From assembly GCA_019054805.1 (NCBI GenBank), contig JAHQIY010000003.1, positions 5,084,001 to 5,148,000 of the forward strand: 64,000 nt of DNA, given 5' to 3'. Each line of letters begins with the position of its first letter. Position 1 is the first letter of the stretch. Positions 11,431-23,100 of the stretch are shown here, piece after piece. A model generated the notes under the pieces. It saw only the letters and a list, made by a program, of their open reading frames with translations, made no database searches and was not told the origin of the DNA. This DNA comes from Brachionus manjavacas (taxonomy: Eukaryota; Rotifera; Eurotatoria; Ploima; Brachionidae). The translations under genes and the position numbers were made by a program.

Positions 11431-13436
11431 TTTAATCTAGAAAATTTTTTTGATAAAAAGAAGTTAAATATAAGCTTATTATCAAACAAAAAATTTAAAT
11501 AAATATCGTTTTTTTGATTAATAATGCATTTTGATAGAAGTATACTTTCATTTTATAAAATAGATTATGAAAACACTACATTATGCAGTGCTTTAATAAT
11601 TTTAATGACTAAAAAGAATATTTTAAAAAATATTACCTACAAAATTAGAGCTAAAGAATATCGGTCTATATTTCTTTTTTATAATATATTTTTTTGTTTT
11701 CTGCCTATTTTTCTATAGCTATTTTTTTGCCAGCAAATATATTTTTTGTTGGAAAATTAATTTTTTAATATTCTAATTTTTTTTCTAAATGCTAATTTAT
11801 TTTTACCATCGCTTAATTAATTTATAAAATTTACAAAGCAGCTTTAATTTTAATTTTTTGCAGCGTTTAAAGAAAAAGATACTTGGATCTGTTAATCTGA
11901 CTATTTGACAAAAAATTTTTGTGACAACTTACAAAGTTTATCTTGAACATCATTTGAATCTTAATTAGAAGAGATAATCACAGTTTCGAGGATTGAAAAT
12001 TAAAATAGCCAGACATCTAGAAAAAAAGGTTTTTTGTGCCTTTTTGTCTTTTTTGTTTTAAATTCTATGTTTTAAAAATTAAATAAATATTTTGGAAAAA
12101 AAATTTTTTCCAAAAAATTAGCTGAAAAAAAAATTTAGCTGGTTAAAAGAAATTCTTCCCATAAATATTTTATATAAGAATCATTTCATGTCCTTGTGTT
12201 TTTTTAGGACTCTTTAAAAATTTTCCTTAATCTGGTATAACCTTGTCGAATTTATGGTATAAATGAATCTAATAGTTCTTTATCTTTATGGCATCTACTC
12301 TTAGATTGGTGTGATGTGTATTTAAAATTAGAGGTCCAAAGTATACAAATTATTTTACAAGGAATTTATGCATTGCTGTATGTGAAAAAATCTTTCTAAA
12401 AGATATATGTATATCCATGCAATATTTAAAATTCAAAAGAATTTTAAAAACGATTAATTCACAAGATTATTTTTTCTGATTAATTTTTTTTAAAACGGAA
12501 AATTTTATAGACATCTACACTAAAATTTAATCCATTTGTTCAAATTAAAGGATAAACGCCACGATGTTAATTCATAATTCATAAAAGAAAAAATAAACTT
12601 TAAGGATTACAATTCTAATTTGTAGGTTTAGCTTTTTCTAATTTATAATATTTTAAAATTGCTTAATATTGAATTAAAATTTTTCTTTTTTAAAAACAAA
12701 GCGCTGCTTTTTTCACTCTAAACTATGATATTTAAAAGGAAATAAATAGACCTTAAAATAGAAAAAAACATTATTGTGAATTTATCAACTGTTAAAATGC
12801 TGCCATGATACTTTAAACCTAATATTATAATTGATTTTATAAATTTAAACTCCACTTTTTTTCAAAAGTTAAAAAAATAATATTTTTGATGCTTCAAAAA
12901 AGTAAAAATCTGCGTTCAAATTTAATTGCGTACTTAAAAATTTTCCGATAAAATTTGAATAATGAAATTAGATAGATTAAGATAAATTAGATAGATTAAA
13001 ATTTTGTAAAAATTTTCTAAAAAAGATCTCCTTGATTTAGCTATGGCATTTATTGTTATTGTTCATGGTTATTATACTGTCTTAATGTAGAATTTAGTTC
13101 TCATTTTTGACTAGTTCCTTTTAGATGAAGAGATTCGGCAATGTCTTACAGCTCACCTTAAATATTTAAAAAAAGAGGTGAATTTTAGTCTTGACGAGAA
13201 AACAGCAATTTTAAAAAAGTTTTAACTATCATTAAAAAAAATGTAATTTATATTTTGATGCTTTTCATCATAAAATAATGGCTTTTCAGTTGAACATGTT
13301 TTTTTTTTTAATTCCGTTTTTTATTTTTGCCTCAATAAATTTTAATAAAAATTAAGAACAAGTAAAATATTAATTGATCATTGTAGATATTAAATAAAAT
13401 TTATTTATTAAAGATTTTTTTTTGATGCCTAAAATC
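11431..13436. other. AT-rich intergenic region
   Basis: 2 kb between the DDX60-like and MYORG-like genes, both on the minus strand. No gene is supported; a 64-codon plus-strand frame at 11524-11718 has ordinary AT-rich noncoding composition. The only recognisable item is the short MYORG exon-1 fossil at 13257-13316. An AATAAA on the minus strand at about 13400-13405 probably ends the MYORG-like transcript. Confidence 0.6.
13257..13316 (-). pseudogene. Short fossil of MYORG-like exon 1
   Basis: About 57 bp match 15611-15667 inside exon 1 of the adjacent MYORG-like gene, in the same orientation, with roughly eight differences and small gaps. Shared blocks include TGCTTTTCATCA and AATAATGGCTTTTCAGTTG. 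The fragment lies about 120 bp beyond the gene's stop codon and has no ORF of its own. It is probably a remnant of a decayed local duplication of this gene. Confidence 0.65.
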
Positions 13437-15770
13437 TTAATTTTTTCGAATAAAATACGGAATTTCGTCAATTGGAGCTGGATAATCTGAAATCATTTTA
13501 GGCCCTTGATAAATTGTTCCATTTTTTGCTTCCCAATTACCTATTGGAAAATATATATCACGCTTATAATGATTTTCATCTAAGATTGGTGCCACTAGAA
13601 TTTTATTTCCTACCAAAAATTCGTCTGATATTTTTAATGCCATCAAATCTGAATTATCTGTCCACCAGAGTGGTCTAATAATTGGCTCGCCTGTGGCAAC
13701 AGCATTTTTGGCATATTCTATCAAAATTGGATACACTAATTGTTCATGTAAATCAACAAGTTCTTTACAAATTTTGTTCACAGGGACTTGAGTTTTGTTA
13801 TTGTAGTGCCATGGCGGAATAGAAAACTGCATTGAAGGCAAAAAAGCGGTCAACTGCGCCCATCTCACATACAATTGATAGTCTGGATATGCAATCAAAT
13901 CAGTTTCAAAAACAATTTCTCCACCTTCGAATACATAAGCATTTCCTCCTGATTTTTTTTTTAATTCAAATAAGAAATTTTCGCTTTTAAAAAATTACCA
14001 ATCATGTCTGGAAGTATAAACGGATAGCCTAAAATACTCATCAAAAGTGCTGTGGTAACAACAGATTTAAGTCCATTGTCATAACCCTTAAATTAAATAA
14101 AAACCAATTCAAATATATATTTTCTGATTTTAATTTAATTACCCAAGTTGAATCTTTGTCTAACATTCTAACAAAAATTGGAAAATGTTGAGTTTGGGTT
14201 CCTGTTCGAACTTCGATCATTCTTCCAGATCTACTAGCCATTTTCACGTAATCAATCGAATATTGATCCGGGGTTACTGTAGCATTATACAGCCAGAAAA
14301 GACGTGACAGCCAATTTAGTTCTCCTTAAAAATTAAAAATTAAAAATTCTTATATTTGAAAAATATCATTAATGGGCACCAGCATCAAATTTAAAGGAAT
14401 CTATTCCTGTATCACTTCTTATTTTTTCCAATTGATTGTGGAACCATTCTGTAGTGTTTGGATTCGTCATGTCTAAAGCTACAGCAGCAATTCCATCCCA
14501 CCATGAAGTTATCGCTTGTGAAAATTAAAATTAAAAATGTTTTTAATGATATTTATTTCTTACCAGGTCTTAACCCATCAGGGGCTCTAACTTCAAGAAA
14601 ATCAAGTGAAACTTTTAAAAAATTATCAGCTTCAATATTTACAAATGGATGAACCCAAAGAGTTGTTCGAAAATTTAAATTATTTAAATAACTAATTAGA
14701 CCTTTCATGTCTGGAATTTTTTTTTTATCAAAAATAAAATCCCCGTAATGAGTTTGCCATTTGTCATCTATTTCCAATTGAGAATTTGAATAATTGTTTG
14801 CCAATATGTCATGAGCAAACATTTTCAAAGTTGTTTCATTTATTTTCTTTTTAAATGTTGCCCAAGTTGACCAAATTGGACTTTTGAACATTCTCTCATC
14901 AGGAATGCCGATCGGTTTAGCAAAATAATTATTCATTACAAATAATTGTAGTTTATTTAAATAGTCAGTCCTGGCTGAGTATTGATCTATTTGGCATATG
15001 TCGTATTTAAGCTTAACTATTAAATGTTGATTGTGATAGGGCTCTTTGGAACTTGCCAAAAGACAAAACGAAGTCTTGTTTTTTTTAACAAATAGAGGAA
15101 TTGATTGTTCGACAATGACAGCAACACCGTTGGATGATAGCCAGTATCGTTCTAAAATAGAACTCCATATATCACCGAATAAACCTGTCAAATAAGGCGA
15201 ATATTCCTTAAATTCGATGTCATTAATAGGCCAGAATTGCTGGTTTTTGTTCTCAGCTTGTCCGTACCATGATGCATTTCCCAAATAAAAGCAGTCTTCG
15301 AATTCTTGCTTAGCATAGTTTGAATTTAATGGCTCATTAACCGTCCAGTCATAAGTTTGACATGTAATTGAATCATATTTTTTAGTCTTGACATCTAAAA
15401 CCAAGCTGGCGGCTTTGGACTTGGCCGCATATATGGCTCTGTAATCTTCAGCGTTTTCACGACTTTTTTCAATGGTTATTTCTTGGTAATCATCTAAATT
15501 AAGGTTGTTTCCTATTTTAGCATTTAATACCGGACTTTTTGAACTATCATAAAGAAAAATGTCTTTATTTTTTAGATCATGAATAACAATATTGTCTTGG
15601 TTTATAATTTGGTGCTTTTCATCAGAAAATAATGGCTTTTCAGTTGGACATGTATCTTTTTTAATCACAGTTAAGGATATAATTAGGTATCCTAGTAAAA
15701 GGATAAAGTTTAATATTGTAAAAACAACAATTGTTTGTTGAATGGTCTTCAATCTTTTTTCCAGCATCAA
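13437..15770 (-). CDS. MYORG: MYORG-like family 31 glycoside hydrolase (type II membrane protein)
   Basis: Five exons (15770-14564, 14514-14380, 14324-14143, 14086-13999, 13948-13437), separated by introns of 49-56 bp, give 707 residues; human MYORG is 714. The N-terminus has a cytoplasmic start and one membrane anchor (about 13-34), so the enzyme domain is lumenal. GH31 features are [28 protein letters not shown]-like barrel strands, the nucleophile motif FKFDAGE (443-449, probable Asp446), DKDSTWG (503-509, acid/base region) and [16 protein letters not shown]. Human MYORG is an ER/Golgi alpha-galactosidase, and its loss causes brain calcification. The close similarity around both catalytic regions supports the same class of activity, but the natural substrate in this animal is unknown. 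Each of the four splices restores conserved GH31 sequence, which supports the model strongly. Confidence 0.92.
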
Positions 15771-17150
15771 ATCAGCTTATCTAAATAAAGTTAAAAAAAA
15801 CAATTGAAATAATATTTAAAATTTAAGAGTTGTTTTATTAACAAAAGAAAATGTATTATCTTGTAGTTATGAAATATAAAAGATAACTTTATCTTCAGTT
15901 TACATAAAATATAAATATTAAACCATATATTGGTGTGTATTTGATTTTTTATCTAATCTTAAGTTCAATGTTTGGCGCAATTTAGATGACATTTTAATTT
16001 TTTTTCTCAAAAATGTCGGATTTGGGACATTGTTTGTATTTTTTAATTTTTTAATCTCAACTAGATTTAAAAAGTAAATAAAGTAATTTTTGATAGAAAT
16101 CGAATTTTTATTTAAAGACAACAGACATTAATCTGGTATTTTAAAACGTTTTTTTTTTTACTCTTTTGGTAGAATTTAGTTATTTAAAGCTTAAAATTAA
16201 ATGATATTTTTTAATTATTAGACAGAAATTTTTTTCGATTTAATAATTTGCAATTAAAAATTTGATTATTTTTTTTAAGAAATTTTAATTGTTGAATAAG
16301 AAAGTAGAGTTTTTAAAAATCAAGGATTTGCATAATTGTTTTTTTTCTAGAATCTAGAAGTTTTCAACAACAAAATTAATTCATACTTTTGAAAAGATAA
16401 AAATTCTAAGCATTCTTTCTTTAATATTAAAAATTTTAATCAAAATATTTATAAAACTTTTAATCTTTTTTTTTGCAAATTAAATATATCAAAAGAAATT
16501 AGCAAAATTTTGGCTTTTAAGATGTACGATGTTTTACAAAATTTTAAAATGTTTGTTATAAAAATGGTAATTAAAACACTAAAGTGCTCCAAGTCATAAA
16601 CTGAAGTTAAACATATTAAATTAGAGTCTAATAACCTTTGTCAGATTCAATCAATATTAATGATTTTTGTTTAGAAAATTATGTTATCTGGTTCTAAATT
16701 TCAAAAATATTGAAAATTAGAATGTCTGACACTACGGTATATGATTAGGGGCTCTTTACACTAATTTTTCGTGTTTTACTTTTAAGTTTATCTAGATCTT
16801 TTTTTTACCTTATAAAAATTATATTTAAACTTTGTAAAAATAATTTATTTATTTAATAATATATAAATAAAAATAATGCAATTTACTTAAGGTTTTTTTA
16901 AGCTAAAGTTGGCTCAATTAAATAGCGAAATGTAAAATAAAACTGGATAAAAAAAATTTCCATTTAGTAATTATCTTAGTACTTAGACAATTGTAGAGAA
17001 AAAAAAGTTGAATTTCCAAAAAAAGTATAATAAATTTTTTTTTTAAAATACACACTTGGGTCCAATCAACCAATTTACTTTACCTAATTAAAAAATTAAA
17101 GTGATCAATTTACAAATAGCCATTGAATAGACTAATAGAAATTTTCTTGA
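15771..17150. other. AT-rich intergenic region
   Basis: 1.4 kb between WIPF (3' side) and the start of the MYORG-like gene. A 67-codon minus-strand frame at 15918-16121 is lysine- and asparagine-rich and resembles chance AT-rich sequence; no splice sites or family support it. Nothing else was recognised. Confidence 0.5.
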
Positions 17151-20100
17151 TTAATGATTGCCATTCGATCTCATTTTAACTTCATATTTGGCACTTGGAT
17201 ACTCTCGATCATTTGGAGGACTAAAAACCCTGGGCAATTCGGCCGAACTAGGCAAAGGCAAAAATTGAAACCGTCGATCCAAATCGTCTATGGATTTGGT
17301 GGTAGGTGGCTGTGGTGGTGGTCTTGGGGGCGCTGGCCTGCTCGGCGGAGGGGGTGGCGGTGGCTGATTTGGCGGTGGTGGCGGAGGTGGATGATGATTG
17401 TATTTTTCAGGTATTGGTGGTGGAGCAACTGGAGGAGGAGGCGGTGGAGGAGCAGCATTGGCTGGCTTGGTCACATTACGGTTATAGGGAGGCAGTGGAG
17501 GGGGCTGAACAGGTGCTTGGTTAACTGAAGGTGCCGGTGGCAATGTTGGATGCTGCTGGGTCATTGGGGGTGGTGGTGGAGGCTTGTTTGTTGTCGGGAA
17601 CTGTGGCGTTCCTGTTCCAGATGACGGTGATGGTGCGCGAACTGGCTTCGGAAATGCCGGTATTTGGCTCTGACCTTGGTCTAAACAAAAGGTTAAATTT
17701 GTAAAAAAAATTTTCTCAAAAATATTGTTATTAATTAAATTAAGCATTTTTAGAGCTAATAGTAAAGTGTGAAAATGAACCTCAAGCTAGTGCAGTCACT
17801 ACACACTAAAAGATTAAATTTGATTAAACAATTTTACAGTTTAAAGATTTCCTATTCGTATTATTTTTTAAATTGGCAGGATTGTAATAGACCGAATTAG
17901 AGTTTGATACTAAATTAATCGAATTCAATGATTTATAATTAGAGTTTGCAGAGAGGGGTTTCGAAACACCATAATGATAAATATTTAAATTAGTATTACA
18001 TTTGTTGACCATAGTGTCATCTCTGGTGAGGTCTTGGCGTGGTGGAGGAACTGGTGGTGCCATTTTTTTCACTTCGCCATTTGCTCTGTTTTTATTGATG
18101 TCGTTCGTTTTGGAAAAATTTTGTCCATTTACTGACGAAATCGATGATGATGTCGAAACAGATGATGAATTGGACGATGAAAACAAATTCTCCAAGATTT
18201 TTTTCTGATTTTGAAAATTATTTACACTGTTCGAAGGCCCGTTTTCTTTATTACTTTGTCGACTATTTACATTACTCGACGGTACTGTCGGAAGCGGTTT
18301 GTTAATCACCGAATTAGAGGCGTAGTGACTACCAGAGTTGTTAGTGTTAGTGTTATGCTTTGTTTGTTGATGAGTAGCTATTAGGTCTATTATTAAATTT
18401 TATTAATAAAATTTTTAAAAAAATTTAGTTCAAAGTGTGATCTTGAGACTATCAAAAGAATGATCATTGATTTAGAATGTATAAATTAAAATCAAAAGAT
18501 AAATTTTTATTTCAAGAAATGAATAAAAATAGGTTTCGAGGGCAATATTTAAAAAAAATAATTTCAGTCATAACTCTCTTCTATCTGATCTAATGAAAGC
18601 AGTATTTTTGATATCGTATGTTTCAAATTTAAAAAAATTTTAAACCAGGAATTAAATAAAAATTAAATAAAACTGAAAAATATTTTAAATTTTAGACCTA
18701 AAATCGCAAGTAAAATTGATATCAAATAAAATTATAGTCATTTTAATTAGTAAAAAACAATTTTGATGATTAAAAAAATAGCATAATTTTATTTTGTAAT
18801 AATTTAAATAAAAAAATTTGAATTAAAAAAAATAATAAAGATATGTCTACTTGTTCCAAGAACTTTTTTTTTTTATTTAAATGTGTAGCCTCAATAATAA
18901 ATTTTCTTTTTTAACTAGTTAATCCACTTTACATTATCTATTTTGCATAAAATTTTATACGTATATAAAAAAACCCAATGGGTTTTTTTTCAGAATAAAT
19001 AAAAAATAAAATTAAAAAAATCAATAAAAAAATTTAAATATTAATAAAAAATATTTATTTTATAATGGGTTCCCATCTAAATATTTTTTTTCAAAATTTT
19101 CCTATTTTTAACAGTAGGAACACTGGTCAAAATTTGAGATCACGAAAATTTATGGTGATCGGATATAATTTCTCTGCTCTAGTCCTTTAAATTTAAACGG
19201 CTCTAGTAAGTTACATAAACAAAATTTCAAATTAAATGTGAAATAAATCTTGTTTTTATAATTTTTTTTGAATTTTTTTTGTTTTTAATTTGCATAAAAA
19301 AATTGCTTTTAAACTAATATGTGAAAAGTTTTATTCTTAACTAACTAGAACCATTGAAAACTAGCTACTGATTATGATAGGGTTTAAAGGTATCGTGATT
19401 CCTTACTTTCGTGCACCATTCGTACTACATATGACTTTTTTTAAATTAAATTATCGGTACTCCAAAAGCTTACTCAAAATTGGAGTTTAAATGCTTTAAA
19501 TCCCGGCAAAGCTATTTTATATTATTTGACTTGGATTTATAATTAAATGATGGTTTTAATCTAGCAATAATTTAAAAATAAGTCCCATTTTTCGTATTTC
19601 CTCCGGCATCATTTCGGCTTTGAGCCTAATAAAATCTAGTTAATATCAAAACTTCTTACAGTTAATTTAGAACTGCAAAAATGATGAATATTCTACCTAA
19701 ACTTTTTTTTATTTTTTAAAGATATATTCAAAAAATAGCTCATATTTTCAGAGTATTCTCAGATTAAAAATTCTGATATAAAAGTGAAGTATAAACAATT
19801 TTTTCTTTATCTATTTCATTAATTGTAATCTTCAGATCAAACTTTGAACTAAACCAAAAAAACACGAAATATCGCGTAAAATTGTGTGAATGATTTTTTA
19901 TTGAATTTTTGTGAAATCATGTACAAAAAAATAGAACAAAATGACAAATGGTATTGCAATGTTTTTTGCTAGAAATTTAAAATTAGTTCTGAGAATGCAG
20001 CAAGATGTAACAGAAATTATTGCATCGATTGTTCAAGGATGGCAATCAGGTGCATAAAATATAGAAATTAACAGAGAACCTTTTTTTACTTGAGAAATTC

Positions 20101-23100
20101 GGCACAAATTGAACAAAATTGTTTATTTTTATTTTTGAAAAATTAAAATAAATGATGCAGAAAAAATTTCTCAAAAAATTGCTTCATTTTTTAAACGAAA
20201 ATATTTTTTTCATGGACTGGTCCAAAAAAAGCAAAAAATCAAAAAAATTTAGTTTCATTATTGATTTGATTGATTTAAGAAAAAAAAGATAAGAAGATTT
20301 TATTTTTGCCAAAAAAAACAATGACGTAAATTTTTTTCTTTAATTTAAATTTTTCAAAAACTGAAATATTTTTAATCAATTTGTGCCGAATTCCCCCATG
20401 TCTTGAAAATTTTCTTATCATTTTTTTTCACTCAGTTTGTACTGACTATCACAAATTTTATTAATTTACTAAAAAGAAAGTTGGACTTTAAAACTAAATC
20501 GGTTCAGGTAGGAAAAAAAAAGGATCCTAAATAATCTTTACCATCTTCCTCATAAACATTAGTTATTATCAGATTGGACTCAATAGTGGGCGAATGGTCA
20601 TGAAACTTTTTGTTGGACCCATTAATCGAGTCGTCATTGCTGTGCTCGTATTCGGTCTTTGGCGAATACACCGAGCTAGTTGAGGAGGTGTCGAACGACG
20701 AGTTGAACGACGATGACGATCTCAGCCCATCGGCTTGCTTTTGCCCATGCTTTATCTCAATCAGAGCCTGCTTGTTCAAATCGAACGTTTGGCTTATCAA
20801 AGTTGGCTGGCTTATTTCAACCTGGCTGTGCTCGGCGCAAACATTCACGGTTGATTGGTAACATTTTTGCTCAATTGGCTGCGAGTAAATGGACTGATTG
20901 TGCACATGGTTCGAGCTAGATTTGGTTCTCATCAGTCTGAGAGTGGAAGTGATGCGGTTGCTTTGTTTCAGCAGATAGCTGAAGGTTCTCGATTGACTGG
21001 GATCTAGTGGTGGGTTCTTGGAGCTCGGCGACTTGACCAAATAGGACTTGAGCTTCGACGGCGATAGTATAAAGTCCGAATTAGTCTTCGGACTAGCTGG
21101 ATCTGATAGAGTTTTATTCATTTTTTTCTCATTCGTTCTCTTGTCCGTTTTGCTTAATGAAATGGGCTCTAGATACTCGGGCTCAAGCACTGGAGTGTCC
21201 GGAACCATCTCGGCGCTCTGCTCCATCTTGCCCTCTCTGCTCTCGCTCCTAGACTCGACTTTTTTGCTCACCAAATACTCCTGATTGAGCTTGGCTCTAA
21301 TTTCGAGCGCTATTTCTTCTTCAAGCGATAGGGACATTCGCTTTTCGTCCGAATGAGAGCTGACTAAATTGGGCGGCGGCACCGAGGGCAACGGTGGTCG
21401 ATCGGCGACCGACTCGGATGTGTACGAGCACGAACAAGACGACTGAGACGACTGGGATGAATGCGAGCACGAGCAAGAGCTTTGAAGTGTCTTTGACTCG
21501 GCGCTCTTGGCCTTGTGGAACAAATATTTGTCTTCTATTTCGGCGTAGATTTCGTCCAGCAGACTTAGGTCGTTCATGTTTTGGCCTATATTGAAGGACT
21601 TGAGTCCGGCGGTGTCCGAGCTCGAGCTGAGAGTGGAAAGTGCCAGAGAGCGTTCACTGCCAGGGCCGCTAATATTGATATTTAGTTTTTCTCTAAGGCT
21701 GCTTATCAGTGCGCTATACTTGTCGGAATTTGTGTGCTCCGAAGTCGGATTCTCGCTCTCAGCGAGAGCTAGCTTAGGCTTGGGGGGTAAAGCCGGTTTT
21801 CTTGCATTGGACAACTCAGAGGACGAACTGTGTGAAGTCTCGATTGACATTGTTAGTTTGTATTTTTAATTTTTATTTTAAATAGCATTTTCTATTTTAA
21901 TAACTTTGTTTTAGAAATCTTAAGGAAACAAATTGAAAGTCGACAAGAAAAACAAAATATTACGTAAGAGATTTTAAAATTTTTGTAAATATTTGACTTT
22001 TATTTTATTTTATTCTATTTTTTTAAATAAAAAAAATTATATTAGCAAAAAAAAAAAGTTTGCTGAATATTTTTCAAAATTTGAGTAAGAAATACAAGAC
22101 CTCTTGAGTAAGCGGGCCAAAATAGAAAATTAGCTCTTAGAAAACAAGTTCGTGAAAAAACTCAGCGCCTCTTAAGAAATATCATTTAATTTGCTTGTTT
22201 TTATCGGGATGAAATCATCTGAAAATCGTGCCATACAATGCCTAGCAGCTCTGCGACTAAGACTACTATTAATTAGTTTTTATTGTTTACTGACTAGCTG
22301 AAAATATAGCTCAATAATAAATCAAGTCCATTTAAAAGATTTGTAATAGCACACAACTGTGCAGTTTTTTTTTTCACTTTTTTTTTCATTCTTTCTATTT
22401 TCGTTTGATTGAACATTTAGAATTAAAAAACAAAAAAGCTCCCAACTATTTGAATGAATAAAATATCTTTTTGCCAAATACAGGAAATAAAAGAAAAAAA
22501 TCCATTCTTTTTGTATCTGAAACATAACTAAATGATCTTTTTTTTCCTAATTTAATCCTTTTTATTTATTAAATCATTTTTTTCGAATTGAAAAACTATA
22601 TCTTAAATTATTATCCTATAATAATTAACAATAACGCACAACTATAAAGTTTTGAGCATTTTTTTCACTTTTTTTTTCGTTCGATTGAACATTTAAAATT
22701 TTTATTTTTATTTTAAAAAGGTAAAAAAAAATCCTCTAAACTATTTAAATGAATAAAATATATTTTTTGCCAAATAAAGGAAATAAAAGAAAAAAATCCA
22801 TTCTTTTTGTATCTGAGACACATAGTGATGTTCCGCTTTTGTTTTTCACAACAATTTACGTAGAATATTAGAGTTTTGTAAATTTACAAAAATAAAAAAT
22901 CAAAAATTTTTCTCATTTTACGTAATTGCGTAAATTTTTGTGGAATCAAAAATAGCCAAAAAATTAAGAGCTTTGGCGTCTTATTTGTTTCTTTAGCGAT
23001 TTGGGAACTGTTATTTATTTTATAATTTAGAGAAGTCTGAATCATAAAATAAATCAAATAGAATCTATTAAATTTATATTTCATAATTAACTCACTCAAA

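Noticed and set aside
15918-16121. 67-codon minus-strand frame upstream of the MYORG-like gene
   Set aside because: Composition is Lys/Asn-rich noncoding-like; no splice sites or family match.
17154-17528. Long plus-strand frames rich in Trp, Arg and Val opposite WIPF exon 4
   Set aside because: They are antisense shadows of the CCN-rich polyproline codons on the minus strand.
20610-21869. Several plus-strand frames opposite the 448-codon frame
   Set aside because: Antisense shadows of a GC-rich coding exon; they have no family features, and the copies at 59910-61169 exist only through duplication.
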